Assembly: GCF_900163865.1 (NCBI RefSeq)
Contig: NZ_FUKU01000027.1
Coordinates: 176,932-240,931, forward strand
Reading direction: 5' to 3'
Source: Sphingobacterium sp. JB170
Lineage (GTDB): Bacteria > Bacteroidota > Bacteroidia > Sphingobacteriales > Sphingobacteriaceae
Length of the DNA: 64,000 nt
The notes under the pieces: model-generated
What the model was told of the DNA's origin: nothing
The model's database searches: none
Seen by the model: the letters and a program-made list of their open reading frames with translations, nothing else
Part shown: positions 1-8,849 of the stretch, in pieces
Layout of the letters: each line of letters starts with the position of its first letter
How positions within the stretch are numbered: the stretch's first letter is position 1
Position numbers and translations under genes: made by a program

Positions 1-610
1 TGTCCTTTCTGTACTGATATTCCATTACTGTTGCATACGCATTAAATGCGTTCGCAAGTAACTCGTAATCTTGGGCCCGTTGTGAATTTTCGATCGCTAA
101 TTTTGCATATTTGTTTGTTAAGGCAAGATCATCCCATCCGGAGTACACGCCATATAAAATATAGTATGCTCTAGCCGCAAGTGCGTAATTGGAGCGTTGC
201 TCCACCAGATGTATTGCTCGCTGCGCATACTCCACGGCCATGTTTCCGATATCTAAATAATTATAGTAAGTGGCCGCACCAATGTATGCTTGGGCTAATG
301 CATCGGGGTTGTTCGCAACCTTAGCCAGCGTCAAATTGGTATCTACATATAGTTTTGCTCGATCAAAATCATCGGTTACCAAATAATGTTTACTTAATTC
401 AGCGAGCAGTTTCCCGCGTTCAACAGGGTAGTCATCGAGATCATTCCGCTGTTTCATTTGCTGAAGTAAACGATAGTTTTCTTCGGAATTAGCTTCCATA
501 CGTGCGTGCGTTGCTTCATCTAACAATACGTTTAGAGAATCTTGCTGCGTCTGTACAGTAAAACTAAATAGAATAAAAATAAAACAACTAAAATATAAAA
601 TCTTCGGCAT
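1..610 (-). CDS. TPR-repeat protein, N-terminal part (runs off the window)
   Basis: The frame opens with an ATG at 610 and continues past position 1, so only the first ~203 residues are present. The N-terminus (MPKILYFSCFIFILFSF) is a signal peptide or membrane anchor. After it come helix pairs rich in Ala, Tyr and Leu, with stretches such as AQAYIGAATYYNYLD and AARAYYILYGVYSGWDD, typical of tetratricopeptide repeats. In Bacteroidota such periplasmic TPR domains often precede a membrane helix and a histidine kinase or HTH output domain; that part would lie outside the window, so the class is undecided. A TAnnTTTG-type -7 box lies 28 bp upstream of the start. Confidence 0.7.
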   Translation of the reverse strand, partial: MPKILYFSCFIFILFSFTVQTQQDSLNVLLDEATHARMEANSEENYRLLQQMKQRNDLDDYPVERGKLLAELSKHYLVTDDFDRAKLYVDTNLTLAKVANNPDALAQAYIGAATYYNYLDIGNMAVEYAQRAIHLVEQRSNYALAARAYYILYGVYSGWDDLALTNKYAKLAIENSQRAQDYELLANAFNAYATVMEYQYRKD

Positions 611-637
611 GTTTGATTTACATGGATTGAATTAAAC

Positions 638-645
638 CAAAAGTA
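638..645 (-). promoter_or_regulatory. Candidate -7 promoter box for the TPR gene
   Basis: On the minus strand this reads TACTTTTG, matching the Bacteroidota -7 consensus TAnnTTTG. It lies 28 bp before the ATG at 610. No clear -33 TTTG is seen, so the call rests on the -7 box and its position. Confidence 0.35.
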
Positions 646-809
646 GAAATTACGCTATCCAATGGAAATAAAAAATAAATATATTAATTTAATTCAACTT
701 CATGGATTGTCTAAACGATCATAGGAATTCGTTTTACCTGGTAAATGTCTTCTGTGAGCGCATTTGAGATTGCGCACGAGAGATTCCAGCTGCCCCGGAC
801 CTCGCTAAA

Positions 810-1832
810 TTAACCGATGTACGGGCGTGAGGAATCCGGAAGCGATAGATCGGACTCCGCGGGATAATAATCCTCTGCCAATATTACTTTCGAAGGGTCC
901 TCAGGCAAATAAAGAATTGGCAGTTCGGTTTCGGTCGTTGTGTGTAGTTTCAACAGACTAATAATTTTTGTTATTTCTCCCACACGGACCTGACCTTGTC
1001 GGTCTCTAAACTCAAATTCGAAACGTACTTGCGGCTGCTCGTTTATATAGGTGCCTGTAAGGCTTCTATTACGCAATTTGGCCATTGCAAATTCACCCTG
1101 CATAACAATTTTTCTATTTAAAACGGCGTCTTTCGAGTGCACACCTACCACATCACTAAACATTAATCCTCCAATGAGCGAACCAAAGAACAATCCCCAA
1201 TAGGGTATCGTGATCCAGGGATGAAAAAAGTGTAAAAATCGCCACCCCATTCCATTATTTTGAAGCCAATAGGAAAATAATAAATAACCGATGCAGAACA
1301 CAAGAAGAAAGATAAATCCGTACGTATAGGAGCGCATTACACGTGATTTGCCTACCCAGGCCCCCTCAATAATATACAGCGGATCGCCCAAACCACGATT
1401 AATACGGATGTTGAGTTTCGTTCCCTTTTCAAACCGTTTCTTTTCTGGAGCGCTGTCATTAAGCTCGTAGGGCATTTTTAAAAACACATTAGCCAGGTTT
1501 TTAAAACGCAGTTCTAACTCTAATTGCTGCGTATCTTCGGTCTCTTTTCGAATCGTCTTCGATTCTATTCGCGCTACTCGCACAATCCCGTCACGCAAAG
1601 TGGCTTCTGCATTTCTCGCCGTTTTTATTCCTGCATTAATCGTTTTCAAATAATAAACGCTGATAAGAACGATCCATCCGAGAGTTCCAATAAACAGATA
1701 TAAAATAGACATCCAAGGTGACGTGTAGCCAACTAGGGGCCCAGCTCCGAATAATAGCGATGGATATTCGAAAACCATGGGAAAGATAAAAATGAAAAAC
1801 ATTAAATAGTAAAACCAAAACCGTCGCGACAT
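810..1832 (-). CDS. Membrane protein of unknown function (DUF3592-like)
   Basis: A 340-residue protein with about four membrane segments: an N-terminal pair (residues ~6-28 and ~40-62) and a second pair near the middle (~170-190 and ~205-228). Two soluble beta-rich segments follow the pairs (roughly 70-160 and 240-330). Both carry similar phrases, 'RIESKTIRKETEDTQQLELELRF' in shortened sense and 'VRFEFEFRDRQGQ', suggesting two copies of one module. This resembles DUF3592-type envelope proteins, but the match is by architecture only. It lies 10 bp downstream of the lipoprotein gene at 1843-2523 on the same strand, so the two are probably co-transcribed. No catalytic motif is visible. Confidence 0.6.
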   Translation of the reverse strand: MSRRFWFYYLMFFIFIFPMVFEYPSLLFGAGPLVGYTSPWMSILYLFIGTLGWIVLISVYYLKTINAGIKTARNAEATLRDGIVRVARIESKTIRKETEDTQQLELELRFKNLANVFLKMPYELNDSAPEKKRFEKGTKLNIRINRGLGDPLYIIEGAWVGKSRVMRSYTYGFIFLLVFCIGYLLFSYWLQNNGMGWRFLHFFHPWITIPYWGLFFGSLIGGLMFSDVVGVHSKDAVLNRKIVMQGEFAMAKLRNRSLTGTYINEQPQVRFEFEFRDRQGQVRVGEITKIISLLKLHTTTETELPILYLPEDPSKVILAEDYYPAESDLSLPDSSRPYIG

Positions 1833-1842
1833 ATCTTATTTA

Positions 1843-2523
1843 TTAATCTCGTTCAAACCTTAATATTTCGCCAGATAGCGTTGCGCGTAAACTATATGTT
1901 GCGCGCGCGCCCTGTAGCGAAGCGTACCATTGATTACCGATATTTATTGGCCTTATTATTAAATATATATGACTCACATCTGCTGCCCCTTCAATCGATT
2001 GTGATTCTTTCCTCAGATAGTCATAAATCATGGTTACGGTACCAAAATCAACCGTATCGAGCGGTATTAATCCGTCGTTTAGGCTATCGTGGCCGCTCAC
2101 ACGCATTGCTTCAGGCGTTTGCCATTGACCATCGCGAAAGGTATAGGTGTCAATATTTTCAGCGATCGAGGGATCCTGTAAATTTAACATGATGCGTCCG
2201 TCATCGTAGAAATGTATATCGCTATAAACGTTCAACACTTTCCCCTGGAATTTTGTCAATTTCTCGAGCTTTTTCTTCGCAGCACGTAGGTATCCAGCGT
2301 CACGCAGGTAATTTGTTCGCTGCTCATTTTCCTTCTCTCGTTGTTGCATACTCGCTGCTGTGCCGCCGGGCGAACCGCCTTCGGCAGGTTGCGTAAATGT
2401 ATCTTTAAAACTTTGCGTAACCTGGGTACAGCTGCTCATCAAAAACATTAATATCGCCAAAGTTATTCCGCTGTGGGCATGAATACGTATTGCTTTTGCA
2501 TTATTACTTTTATTCAAGTTCAT
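1843..2523 (-). CDS. Uncharacterised lipoprotein
   Basis: The predicted lipoprotein signal has a hydrophobic stretch (ITLAILMFLMSSC) ending in a lipobox with Cys32 as the acylated residue. I place the start at the ATG at 2523. Frames beginning further upstream at 2535 or 2568 only add residues before the positively charged n-region. The mature part (~195 residues) has a Gly/Ser-rich linker, a charged helix near residues 60-85 and a beta-rich C-terminal domain. I do not recognise the family. It is probably anchored in the outer or inner membrane and transcribed with the DUF3592-like gene 10 bp downstream. Confidence 0.6.
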   Translation of the reverse strand: MNLNKSNNAKAIRIHAHSGITLAILMFLMSSCTQVTQSFKDTFTQPAEGGSPGGTAASMQQREKENEQRTNYLRDAGYLRAAKKKLEKLTKFQGKVLNVYSDIHFYDDGRIMLNLQDPSIAENIDTYTFRDGQWQTPEAMRVSGHDSLNDGLIPLDTVDFGTVTMIYDYLRKESQSIEGAADVSHIYLIIRPINIGNQWYASLQGARATYSLRATLSGEILRFERD

Positions 2524-2568
2524 GATTTTTATCATTAACCGAATATACCACTCCTGCGTCCAACACAT

Positions 2569-2978
2569 TAATTAATTGGAAAGCAAACACGACTACAAAT
2601 TGACTACACATTATGCAATATATTGTTTTTTAGATCTTTATAAATTCATTTAAGATAGTGTACGCGTACGTGCTAGCTGCCCTTGGGGAAATGTTCAATT
2701 GCTAAAAATGCAAGATGCGTCCACAAAGAAAGATGGTCTTTAGCTACATTATGGGGCCGAGTGATCTCGTAGAACGAAAACAGGAATGCGGCTTTGTTGG
2801 GGTGGCGAATAATAAAATTTAATCCCGGTTTTTGATTTGAATTGAAACAAATTCTTGTATTTTGCGGTTAAATTCTCGTGGACTTAAAACGAAACTCGAC
2901 AGAGAATAACATATTACTTACACGCAAGCAAATCAACTAGTCAAAATATCTATCTTTAGTTACGTAATAGACAAACAT
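2569..2978. other. 410-bp intergenic region
   Basis: Divergent spacer between the lipoprotein gene and the PQQ sugar dehydrogenase gene. The right third holds a candidate plus-strand promoter (2836-2864). The middle (2673-2867, minus strand) is open for 64 codons without a stop and without ATG or GTG, which could be an eroded gene or repeat. No tRNA, riboswitch or strong hairpin was seen. Confidence 0.5.
2836..2864 (+). promoter_or_regulatory. Candidate promoter for the sugar dehydrogenase gene
   Basis: TTTG at 2836-2839 and TATTTTG at 2858-2864 are separated by 18 bp, close to the Bacteroidota -33/-7 arrangement. The -7 box is one base shorter than the TAnnTTTG consensus. It would give a leader of about 110 nt before the ATG at 2979. 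Confidence 0.35.
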
Positions 2979-4226
2979 ATGAAAAGGAAACTACCAGCAT
3001 TTTTGTTACCAGCATTCGGTTTATTGATAGCCTCTTGTAATAATAATACAGCGGCATCGAACAATTCTTCAGATACCACTGCCACAGACAGCATCTATCC
3101 GCCTGTGGAAACGCAAAAAGCCAACGCGGATTACAAACCAGCGTTCGAAGGGCAGACGCGAATCGCCGGCGTAAAAACGACGACAGCTTATGAAAGTACG
3201 GTTGTTACCGACAAGCTTAAATCTCCTTGGGCTATCGCCGTATTACCTGATGGGCGGCTATTGATCACAGAAAAAGAGGGAACTTTACGTATTGTCGGTC
3301 TAGATGGAGCCGTCAGTGAGGCAATCATCGGATTACCCAAAGTTGATGCCGACGGACAAGGAGGATTACTAGGCATTACCTTAGACCCCGATTTTAGCTC
3401 TAACCGGACAGTTTATTGGGCGTTCTCTGAGCCAGCGAATGGTGGAAATCATACGGCGGTGGGTAAAGGCCGACTTTCCGAGGATGAGAAAACTATTGAA
3501 CAAGCATCTGTTATCTATCAAGCACTTCCAACCTACGATGGTAAACTGCATTATGGTGGACGGGTATTATTTGGAAAAGACGGGTTTTTATATTTAAGTA
3601 CCGGAGAACGATCAGATCTAGAAACTCGGCCGCAAGCGGCAGATTTAACTTCTGCCTTGGGTAAAATTATACGAATTACTAAAGATGGCAAACCAGCGGA
3701 AGGCAATCCATTTGCCTCTCAGCCAGATGCTCGTCCAGAGATTTATTCCTATGGACATCGTAACGTGCAAGGCTTGGCCTTCCACCCTGAAACGGGAGAC
3801 TTATGGGAAACTGAATTCGGTCCTAGAGGGGGCGATGAATTAAATAGAATTGAACCAGGGAAACATTATGGTTGGCCAGCAATCACCTATGGACTCGAAT
3901 ATAGTGGAGAAAAGGTAGGCGATCCGGTTATTCAACAAAAAGAAGGCCTCGAGCAGCCAGTTTATTATTGGGACCCTGTCCTCTCTCCTAGCGGAATTAC
4001 ATTTTACGAGGGTGAACAGATACCTGAGTGGAAGAACAATTTATTCATCTCGGGCTTAAGCAGTACTCATATTGCACGTATCGTAATTAAAGACAAGAAA
4101 GTAGTGGGTGAAGAGCGACTCCTTGCAAAAGAAGGTCAGCGCTTCCGCGACATCAAACAAGGTGTGGATGGAGCGTTATACACGATTACCGATGGCGGTA
4201 AATTATATAAAATTTCTAAAAAATAA
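2979..4226 (+). CDS. PQQ-dependent aldose sugar dehydrogenase, lipoprotein
   Basis: This 415-residue protein belongs to the soluble-glucose-dehydrogenase/YliI beta-propeller family, which oxidises aldose sugars to lactones using PQQ. The signal peptide ends in a lipobox (LLIASC, Cys20), followed by a Ser/Thr/Asn linker. The propeller starts near residue 80. Family hallmarks are HYGGRVLFGKDG (191-202), STGERSD (207-213), GHRNVQGLAFHP (259-270), GPRGGDELN (281-289) and HYGWP (296-300), which line the PQQ and calcium site in relatives. No PQQ biosynthesis gene lies in the window, so cofactor may be scavenged. A strong hairpin terminator follows, isolating it from the next operon. Confidence 0.88.
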   Translation: MKRKLPAFLLPAFGLLIASCNNNTAASNNSSDTTATDSIYPPVETQKANADYKPAFEGQTRIAGVKTTTAYESTVVTDKLKSPWAIAVLPDGRLLITEKEGTLRIVGLDGAVSEAIIGLPKVDADGQGGLLGITLDPDFSSNRTVYWAFSEPANGGNHTAVGKGRLSEDEKTIEQASVIYQALPTYDGKLHYGGRVLFGKDGFLYLSTGERSDLETRPQAADLTSALGKIIRITKDGKPAEGNPFASQPDARPEIYSYGHRNVQGLAFHPETGDLWETEFGPRGGDELNRIEPGKHYGWPAITYGLEYSGEKVGDPVIQQKEGLEQPVYYWDPVLSPSGITFYEGEQIPEWKNNLFISGLSSTHIARIVIKDKKVVGEERLLAKEGQRFRDIKQGVDGALYTITDGGKLYKISKK

Positions 4227-4248
4227 GGTAAACAATAATACAGTTACA

Positions 4249-4285
4249 ATGGGCACTTGGCATACCGCAAAGTGCCCATTTTTTT
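4249..4285 (+). terminator. Rho-independent terminator after the sugar dehydrogenase
   Basis: A perfect 10-bp stem (ATGGGCACTT at 4249-4258, AAGTGCCCAT at 4270-4279) with an 11-nt loop is followed by a run of Ts. It sits where an over-extended reading of the next gene would begin, which supports the later start chosen for that gene. Confidence 0.85.
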
Positions 4286-4349
4286 AACAAGATATTTATC
4301 ATTGGTCTATAAGAAATCTAATTATAGTCTGTATTTTTGTAAAAAATTC

Positions 4350-5102
4350 ATGCGTATGAAATGTTCATGGCATATAGCGATATTGCTAATTTCGCTGTCA
4401 ATTGTGTCCTGCAAAACACAACTACACCCGGATATAAGTAAGGTACAATATTATCAAATTGATAGTACCATGGCGAGTGATACGGCAATCGTAAATTATT
4501 ATTCCCCTTTCAAGAAACAGCTCGAAGAAGAAATGGACCGCGTCATTGGCGTCACTGATGTTTCATTAACTAAAAACCGGGGGGCAGAAAGTCTTGCAGG
4601 GAATTTCTTTGTTGATGCGCTTTTATGGAAAGGAAAACAGCTGGATCCGGAGGTAAGCGTAAGCTTTGCAACTAAAGGCGGAATTCGTGCGGAGATTTCT
4701 AAAGGGGATATTACCGTTGGGAATATTTTTGAAATGATGCCTTTTGAGAATGCGATTACTATACTGACGGTTACTGGCGCGGATCTACAGCGCTGGGCCG
4801 ATTACATGGCTAGCATGGACGGGCAGCCTGCTGGGGGAATTAACCTTGTTATCCAAAATCAAAAGGTGATTAGCTTCCAGGTCAACGGAAAGCCCGTAAA
4901 CCCGCAAGGTACCTACAAAATGGTGACTTACGACTACCTAGCAAACGGGGGCGATTATATTACATTCTTGGATTCCGTGCTTGCACGTAAAGACTACCCT
5001 CAGCGCGTTCGAGAGACATTAATAGAATATGTATCTCTTTTAACTAATCAAGGCAAACACATTCAGACTAAATTAGATGGAAGAATTCGTACCGCGAACT
5101 AG
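4350..5102 (+). CDS. 5'-nucleotidase C-terminal domain lipoprotein
   Basis: The start at 4350 (or the in-frame ATG at 4356) gives a compact lipoprotein signal ending in LSIVSC. Earlier in-frame ATGs lie inside the preceding terminator. The ~230-residue mature protein matches the C-terminal substrate-binding domain of UshA-type 5'-nucleotidases. It carries SLAGNFFVDALLW, VSFATKGGIRAEISKGDIT and the 'FEMMPFENAITILTVTGADL' block, and it ends with the typical VVTYDYLANGGD-like segment. It lacks the metal-binding N-terminal domain, which is encoded by the next gene with a 26-bp overlap. The pair probably forms one envelope nucleotidase from two polypeptides. Confidence 0.85.
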   Translation: MRMKCSWHIAILLISLSIVSCKTQLHPDISKVQYYQIDSTMASDTAIVNYYSPFKKQLEEEMDRVIGVTDVSLTKNRGAESLAGNFFVDALLWKGKQLDPEVSVSFATKGGIRAEISKGDITVGNIFEMMPFENAITILTVTGADLQRWADYMASMDGQPAGGINLVIQNQKVISFQVNGKPVNPQGTYKMVTYDYLANGGDYITFLDSVLARKDYPQRVRETLIEYVSLLTNQGKHIQTKLDGRIRTAN

Positions 5103-6036
5103 AAGACAGTTTATAAAACAATCTATTGCACTAGGGGCGATTGCTACACTCGGTGGCGGCTATCAAAATGTCCTGGCCGGCGCAAAAGATGTACGATTGA
5201 CAATCCTGCATACCAACGACGTACACAGCCGCATTGAACCTTTCCCGATGGATGGTTCAAGGAATCAAGGACTAGGTGGTGTGGCGCGTCGAAGTACACT
5301 TGTTCAAAAGATACGTGCGGAGCAGGACAACGTGCTACTCCTTGATTCGGGAGATATGTTCCAAGGTACCCCGTACTTCAATTTATTCGGAGGCAAATTG
5401 GAACTAGAGCTCATGAGTAAATTGGGTTATGACGCCGGCACTTTTGGCAACCACGAGTTTGACAACGGACTGGACGGTATAATAAAACATTTTGATCGTG
5501 CGAACTTTCCTTTCTTAACGGCCAACTATGACTTTTCTGGAACGGTGTTAGCAGGTAAAACAAAAGACTACGTCGTTATTCAGCGCAGTGGACTGCGTAT
5601 AGGAATCACGGGCGTGGGGATAAATATAGAAGGACTCGTCGACCCGAACAGCTATAAAGGGATGACTTATTTAGACCCTGTTCCAATTGTAAATGACGTC
5701 GCGAAGCTTCTAAAAGAAAAGGAAAAATGCGATCTAGTAATCTGTCTCTCACATTTGGGTTACGCATATGATGACGACCAGATATCCGATTGCAAGTTAG
5801 CCGCGAATATCCGTAACGTAGATATCATTCTGGGCGGGCACACACATACGTTTTTAGATAAACCAACGATAGTTAAAGATCTCGATAGCAAAGATGTATA
5901 CATAAACCAAGTGGGTTTCGCTGGCATACGACTGGGACGTCTAGACGTCATATTTAACAAATCCCAAGGGAGTAAAAAGGTAATTGCACAACATTATACG
6001 ATCGACCGGTCATTCGACCAGACGGTAACTACCTAA
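5077..6036 (+). CDS. Tat-exported metallophosphatase (5'-nucleotidase N-terminal domain)
   Basis: A 319-residue calcineurin-like phosphoesterase equivalent to the catalytic half of UshA-type 5'-nucleotidases. The N-terminus has a twin-arginine signal (RRQFIK, residues 9-14, then a hydrophobic stretch). Metal-binding motifs are in order: HTNDVH (45-50), DSGD (90-93), GNHEFDN (124-130), SH at 225-226 and GGHTHTF (253-259). The protein ends where the single-chain enzymes would continue into the C-terminal domain, which the overlapping upstream gene supplies. Likely activity is hydrolysis of nucleotides or related phosphoesters outside the cytoplasm. Substrate cannot be told from sequence alone. 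Confidence 0.9.
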   Translation: MEEFVPRTRRQFIKQSIALGAIATLGGGYQNVLAGAKDVRLTILHTNDVHSRIEPFPMDGSRNQGLGGVARRSTLVQKIRAEQDNVLLLDSGDMFQGTPYFNLFGGKLELELMSKLGYDAGTFGNHEFDNGLDGIIKHFDRANFPFLTANYDFSGTVLAGKTKDYVVIQRSGLRIGITGVGINIEGLVDPNSYKGMTYLDPVPIVNDVAKLLKEKEKCDLVICLSHLGYAYDDDQISDCKLAANIRNVDIILGGHTHTFLDKPTIVKDLDSKDVYINQVGFAGIRLGRLDVIFNKSQGSKKVIAQHYTIDRSFDQTVTT

Positions 6037-6055
6037 ATCATCAGCATAATTTTAA

Positions 6056-7264
6056 TTGAAAAAATTAATTCGTCTCTATATTGACTCTTATCGGGGCCTC
6101 TCTAAAGAAGCTTGGTTACTAGCAACGGTCATGCTTATTAACCGTATTGGATCTATGGTGATTCCCTTCTTGGGTATATATATGTCCTCAGAACTCGGGT
6201 TTAGCAAGCCACAGATCGGAGTCGTTTTAGGCTGTTTTGGACTTGGTTCCGTCTGCGGATCGTGGTTGGGTGGCTGGTTAACAGATAAATTTGGAAACTA
6301 TAAAGTGCAGTGTTTTAGCCTACTACTAACTGCACCTATATTTTTAGTGTTACCAAGTTTCCAAAATGTAGAAACCCTAGCGGGCATGATTTTTTTGCTC
6401 ACGTTAGTTGCCGATACGTTTAGGCCGGCCAACTCTGTTTCTGTAGCCCGATATGCAAAACCTGAGAATCTCACCCGCGCTTATTCGTTGAACCGGATGG
6501 CTATAAATTTGGGTTTCTCCATAGGCCCAGCGTTAGCGGGGGTATTAGCAATGATCTCTTACAATTGGATATTTTACGGGAACGCCATAGCCGTCTTACT
6601 CGCGGCATTCGTTTTTATCGTATTTTTTCACAACAAAAAACCGCGTACAATCACCAAGCCTTTAGCGGCACCCAACGATAAGAGACGAACATCAAACGAT
6701 CGTAACGCATACCTAGACCCTCCGTTTATCATATTTAATATATGCTGCTGTTTGTTCTCTATGGCTTTCTTTCAACTGCTAAGCACGCTGCCGCTGTACT
6801 ACAAAGAGGAGATGCTTCTTAATGAATCCCAAGTAGGATTATTAATGGGGTTCAGTGGATTAACTATCGTCATATTTGAAATGTTACTCGTACATGCTGT
6901 TGAACATAGACTCACGCCGCGAACGGTCATGATCTTGGGATCCGCAATCGCAGGTGTTTCCTACTTGATGTTATATCTACCGTTGGGTATAATTTGGTTG
7001 TATATGTCCATGTTTATTCTCTCGGTTGGAGAAATGCTTACCTTACCCTTTACGGCAACCATTAGTGCTTCGCGAGCTACGCTAAACACACAAGGTGCGT
7101 ATATGGGTTTTAACTCGCTGGCTTTTGCCGCGGCCAATATCTTTTCCCCATTTTTCGGGACCTATTTAGCCGAGCACTATGGTTATGATATACTGTGGCT
7201 GTGTACAGGAACGCTTTTAATCGTTACGAGCTTCGGCTTTTCGTGGATCTTAAAAAAAATGTAA
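6056..7264 (+). CDS. MFS transporter
   Basis: A ~402-residue protein with about 12 membrane segments and a central cytoplasmic loop (residues ~195-220, basic), typical of the major facilitator superfamily. The loop after TM2 reads GGWLTDKFGNYK, a match to the MFS motif A. The chosen start is a TTG at 6056: the first ATG in frame (6131) would cut into TM1. The gene begins 19 bp after the metallophosphatase and may be co-transcribed with it. Substrate is unknown; EmrD/YfcJ-type drug or metabolite efflux is one possibility. It converges with recR, 10 bp away. Confidence 0.85.
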   Translation: MKKLIRLYIDSYRGLSKEAWLLATVMLINRIGSMVIPFLGIYMSSELGFSKPQIGVVLGCFGLGSVCGSWLGGWLTDKFGNYKVQCFSLLLTAPIFLVLPSFQNVETLAGMIFLLTLVADTFRPANSVSVARYAKPENLTRAYSLNRMAINLGFSIGPALAGVLAMISYNWIFYGNAIAVLLAAFVFIVFFHNKKPRTITKPLAAPNDKRRTSNDRNAYLDPPFIIFNICCCLFSMAFFQLLSTLPLYYKEEMLLNESQVGLLMGFSGLTIVIFEMLLVHAVEHRLTPRTVMILGSAIAGVSYLMLYLPLGIIWLYMSMFILSVGEMLTLPFTATISASRATLNTQGAYMGFNSLAFAAANIFSPFFGTYLAEHYGYDILWLCTGTLLIVTSFGFSWILKKM

Positions 7265-7274
7265 ATGGACAATA

Positions 7275-7889
7275 TTATCCTGCATTTTTTTCATACGGTA
7301 CACGGGTAACTATTGACCTCCCTAGAGTCAACTCGTCAACATATTCAAGTTCACCTCCAAAGGCAATACCGCGTGCGATAGTGCTGATTTGGACATCAAA
7401 TTCTTTAAGTTTACGATATAAGTAAAATATCGTAGTATCTCCCTCCATGGTCGCGCTTAAGGCCAACACAACCTCTTTGATTTCCGTGCTCCTTAATCGT
7501 TGAACGAGCGCATCAATTTTTAAATCCGAAGGTCCTACCCCGTCCATCGGTGATATTAAACCACCTAATACATGGTACACCCCCTGATATTGATTGGTAT
7601 TTTCAATAGCCATTACGTCGCGTGTATCTTCAACTACGCAGATAATCTCTTGGTCGCGTTTATGCGAACTGCATATTTCGCAGACCGTGTCGTCTGAAAT
7701 GTTAAAGCAATTTTTACAGTACTTGATTTCTTCTTTTAATTGATTGATTGAACCGGTAAAGCGTGCTACTTCTCCATCAGTTTGCTTTAGTAAATGTAAA
7801 ACTAGTCGCAAAGCCGTCTTTTTCCCGACGCCCGGAAGTCTTCCAAACTCATCAACCGCTTGTTCTAATAATCTCGAGGAGAATTGCAT
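7275..7889 (-). CDS. recR: Recombination mediator protein RecR
   Basis: RecR acts with RecF/RecO to load RecA on gapped DNA. With the start at 7889 the protein is 204 residues, the normal family length. The in-frame upstream extension to 7943 adds only a hydrophobic, unconserved tail. Visible parts are the helix-hairpin-helix region ([20 protein letters not shown], 15-34), a four-cysteine zinc finger (C58, C61, C70, C73) and a Toprim domain from about 82, starting [13 protein letters not shown] and continuing to [14 protein letters not shown]. It converges with the MFS gene and stands alone in its transcription unit. Confidence 0.95.
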   Translation of the reverse strand: MQFSSRLLEQAVDEFGRLPGVGKKTALRLVLHLLKQTDGEVARFTGSINQLKEEIKYCKNCFNISDDTVCEICSSHKRDQEIICVVEDTRDVMAIENTNQYQGVYHVLGGLISPMDGVGPSDLKIDALVQRLRSTEIKEVVLALSATMEGDTTIFYLYRKLKEFDVQISTIARGIAFGGELEYVDELTLGRSIVTRVPYEKNAG

Positions 7890-8059
7890 ATTGCAAATGT
7901 AAACAGTAAAAAGGGAATATTCAAAAAAGAGAATAAGCACCAAAAGAAACGATACCCATGTTTGGCATCAACCTGCCATTTGCATCATCTATAACATATT
8001 GCTTGAGTCGATTAAAATTCAAAAAAAGAAAAAAATCACTATATTGGAAACATTAAACA

Positions 8060-8776
8060 ATGATATTAAATATGGTAAAAGAGGATAAAATCCGACGTTC
8101 ATTTGCCAACAAAACTTGGCAAGAAATTAAAGTTAAAGATTCGTGGCAGATCTTTAAGATAATGGCAGAATTTGTCGATGGATTTGAGAAGCTCGCAAAA
8201 ATTGGTCCGTGTGTATCAATATTCGGCTCTGCACGCACCAAATCAGAACATAAATATTACGAAACAACAGTAGAAATAGCGCGTTTACTAGCCGAAAAGG
8301 GCTATGGAGTTATCTCCGGCGGCGGGCCGGGAATAATGGAAGCTGCCAATAAAGGTGCATTTGAAGCTGGCGGGAAATCCGTCGGACTAAATATTGAGCT
8401 CCCTTTCGAGCAATTTAATAATCGATATATCGATCACGATAAACTTCTTGAATTCAATTATTTCTTTGTTCGTAAAGTGATGTTTATGAAATATTCTCAA
8501 GGTTACATTGTGTTACCTGGTGGCTTTGGAACGATGGACGAACTTTTTGAAGCCATTACTCTAATTCAGACAGGAAAAATCGCACGATTCCCGATTGTAT
8601 TAGTCGGCAAGGAATATTGGGAGGGGTTATTTAACTGGATTGAAAAAACTATGTTGAGTAACGCGAACATATCCGAAGAAGATTTGAAACTATATCGATT
8701 GGTAGATACCGCCGAAGAAGCCGTTGAGCATATCTTTAGATTTTACGATAAATACCTATTAAAACCCAATTTTTAA
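8060..8776 (+). CDS. LOG-family protein (TIGR00730, Rossmann fold)
   Basis: A 238-residue protein of the LOG/YgdH family. Members hydrolyse nucleoside 5'-monophosphates to the free base and ribose 5-phosphate; plant-type LOG enzymes release cytokinins. The two family motifs are GGGPGIMEAANKGA (87-100) and PGGFGTMDE (153-161), with the Arg of RKVMF (138) between them. An ATG at 8072 (residue 5) is an alternative start. Bacterial substrates are often unknown, so cytokinin production should not be assumed. A bidirectional terminator follows. Confidence 0.9.
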   Translation: MILNMVKEDKIRRSFANKTWQEIKVKDSWQIFKIMAEFVDGFEKLAKIGPCVSIFGSARTKSEHKYYETTVEIARLLAEKGYGVISGGGPGIMEAANKGAFEAGGKSVGLNIELPFEQFNNRYIDHDKLLEFNYFFVRKVMFMKYSQGYIVLPGGFGTMDELFEAITLIQTGKIARFPIVLVGKEYWEGLFNWIEKTMLSNANISEEDLKLYRLVDTAEEAVEHIFRFYDKYLLKPNF

Positions 8777-8793
8777 GCCAAAACATAAAAATA

Positions 8794-8830
8794 CAAAAGG
8801 TCCTAGTCGATGTGCTAGGACCCTTTTGCT
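8794..8830. terminator. Bidirectional terminator between LOG-family and TonB receptor genes
   Basis: Stem arms CAAAAGGTCCTAG (8794-8806) and CTAGGACCCTTTTG (8814-8827) pair with one bulge around an 7-nt loop. A-rich and T-rich flanks on the two sides suit termination of both convergent genes. Confidence 0.8.
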
Positions 8831-8849
8831 TATCAGCGACTAATTGTTA

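Noticed and set aside
2733..2822. 29-codon plus-strand frame starting MVFSYIMGPSD in the 2.6-3.0 kb spacer
   Set aside because: Too short and overlaps the longer minus-strand frame; neither is supported without a homology search.
4257..4349. Upstream extension of the 5'-nucleotidase C-terminal gene
   Set aside because: The added codons fall in a perfect terminator stem and would bury the lipoprotein signal.
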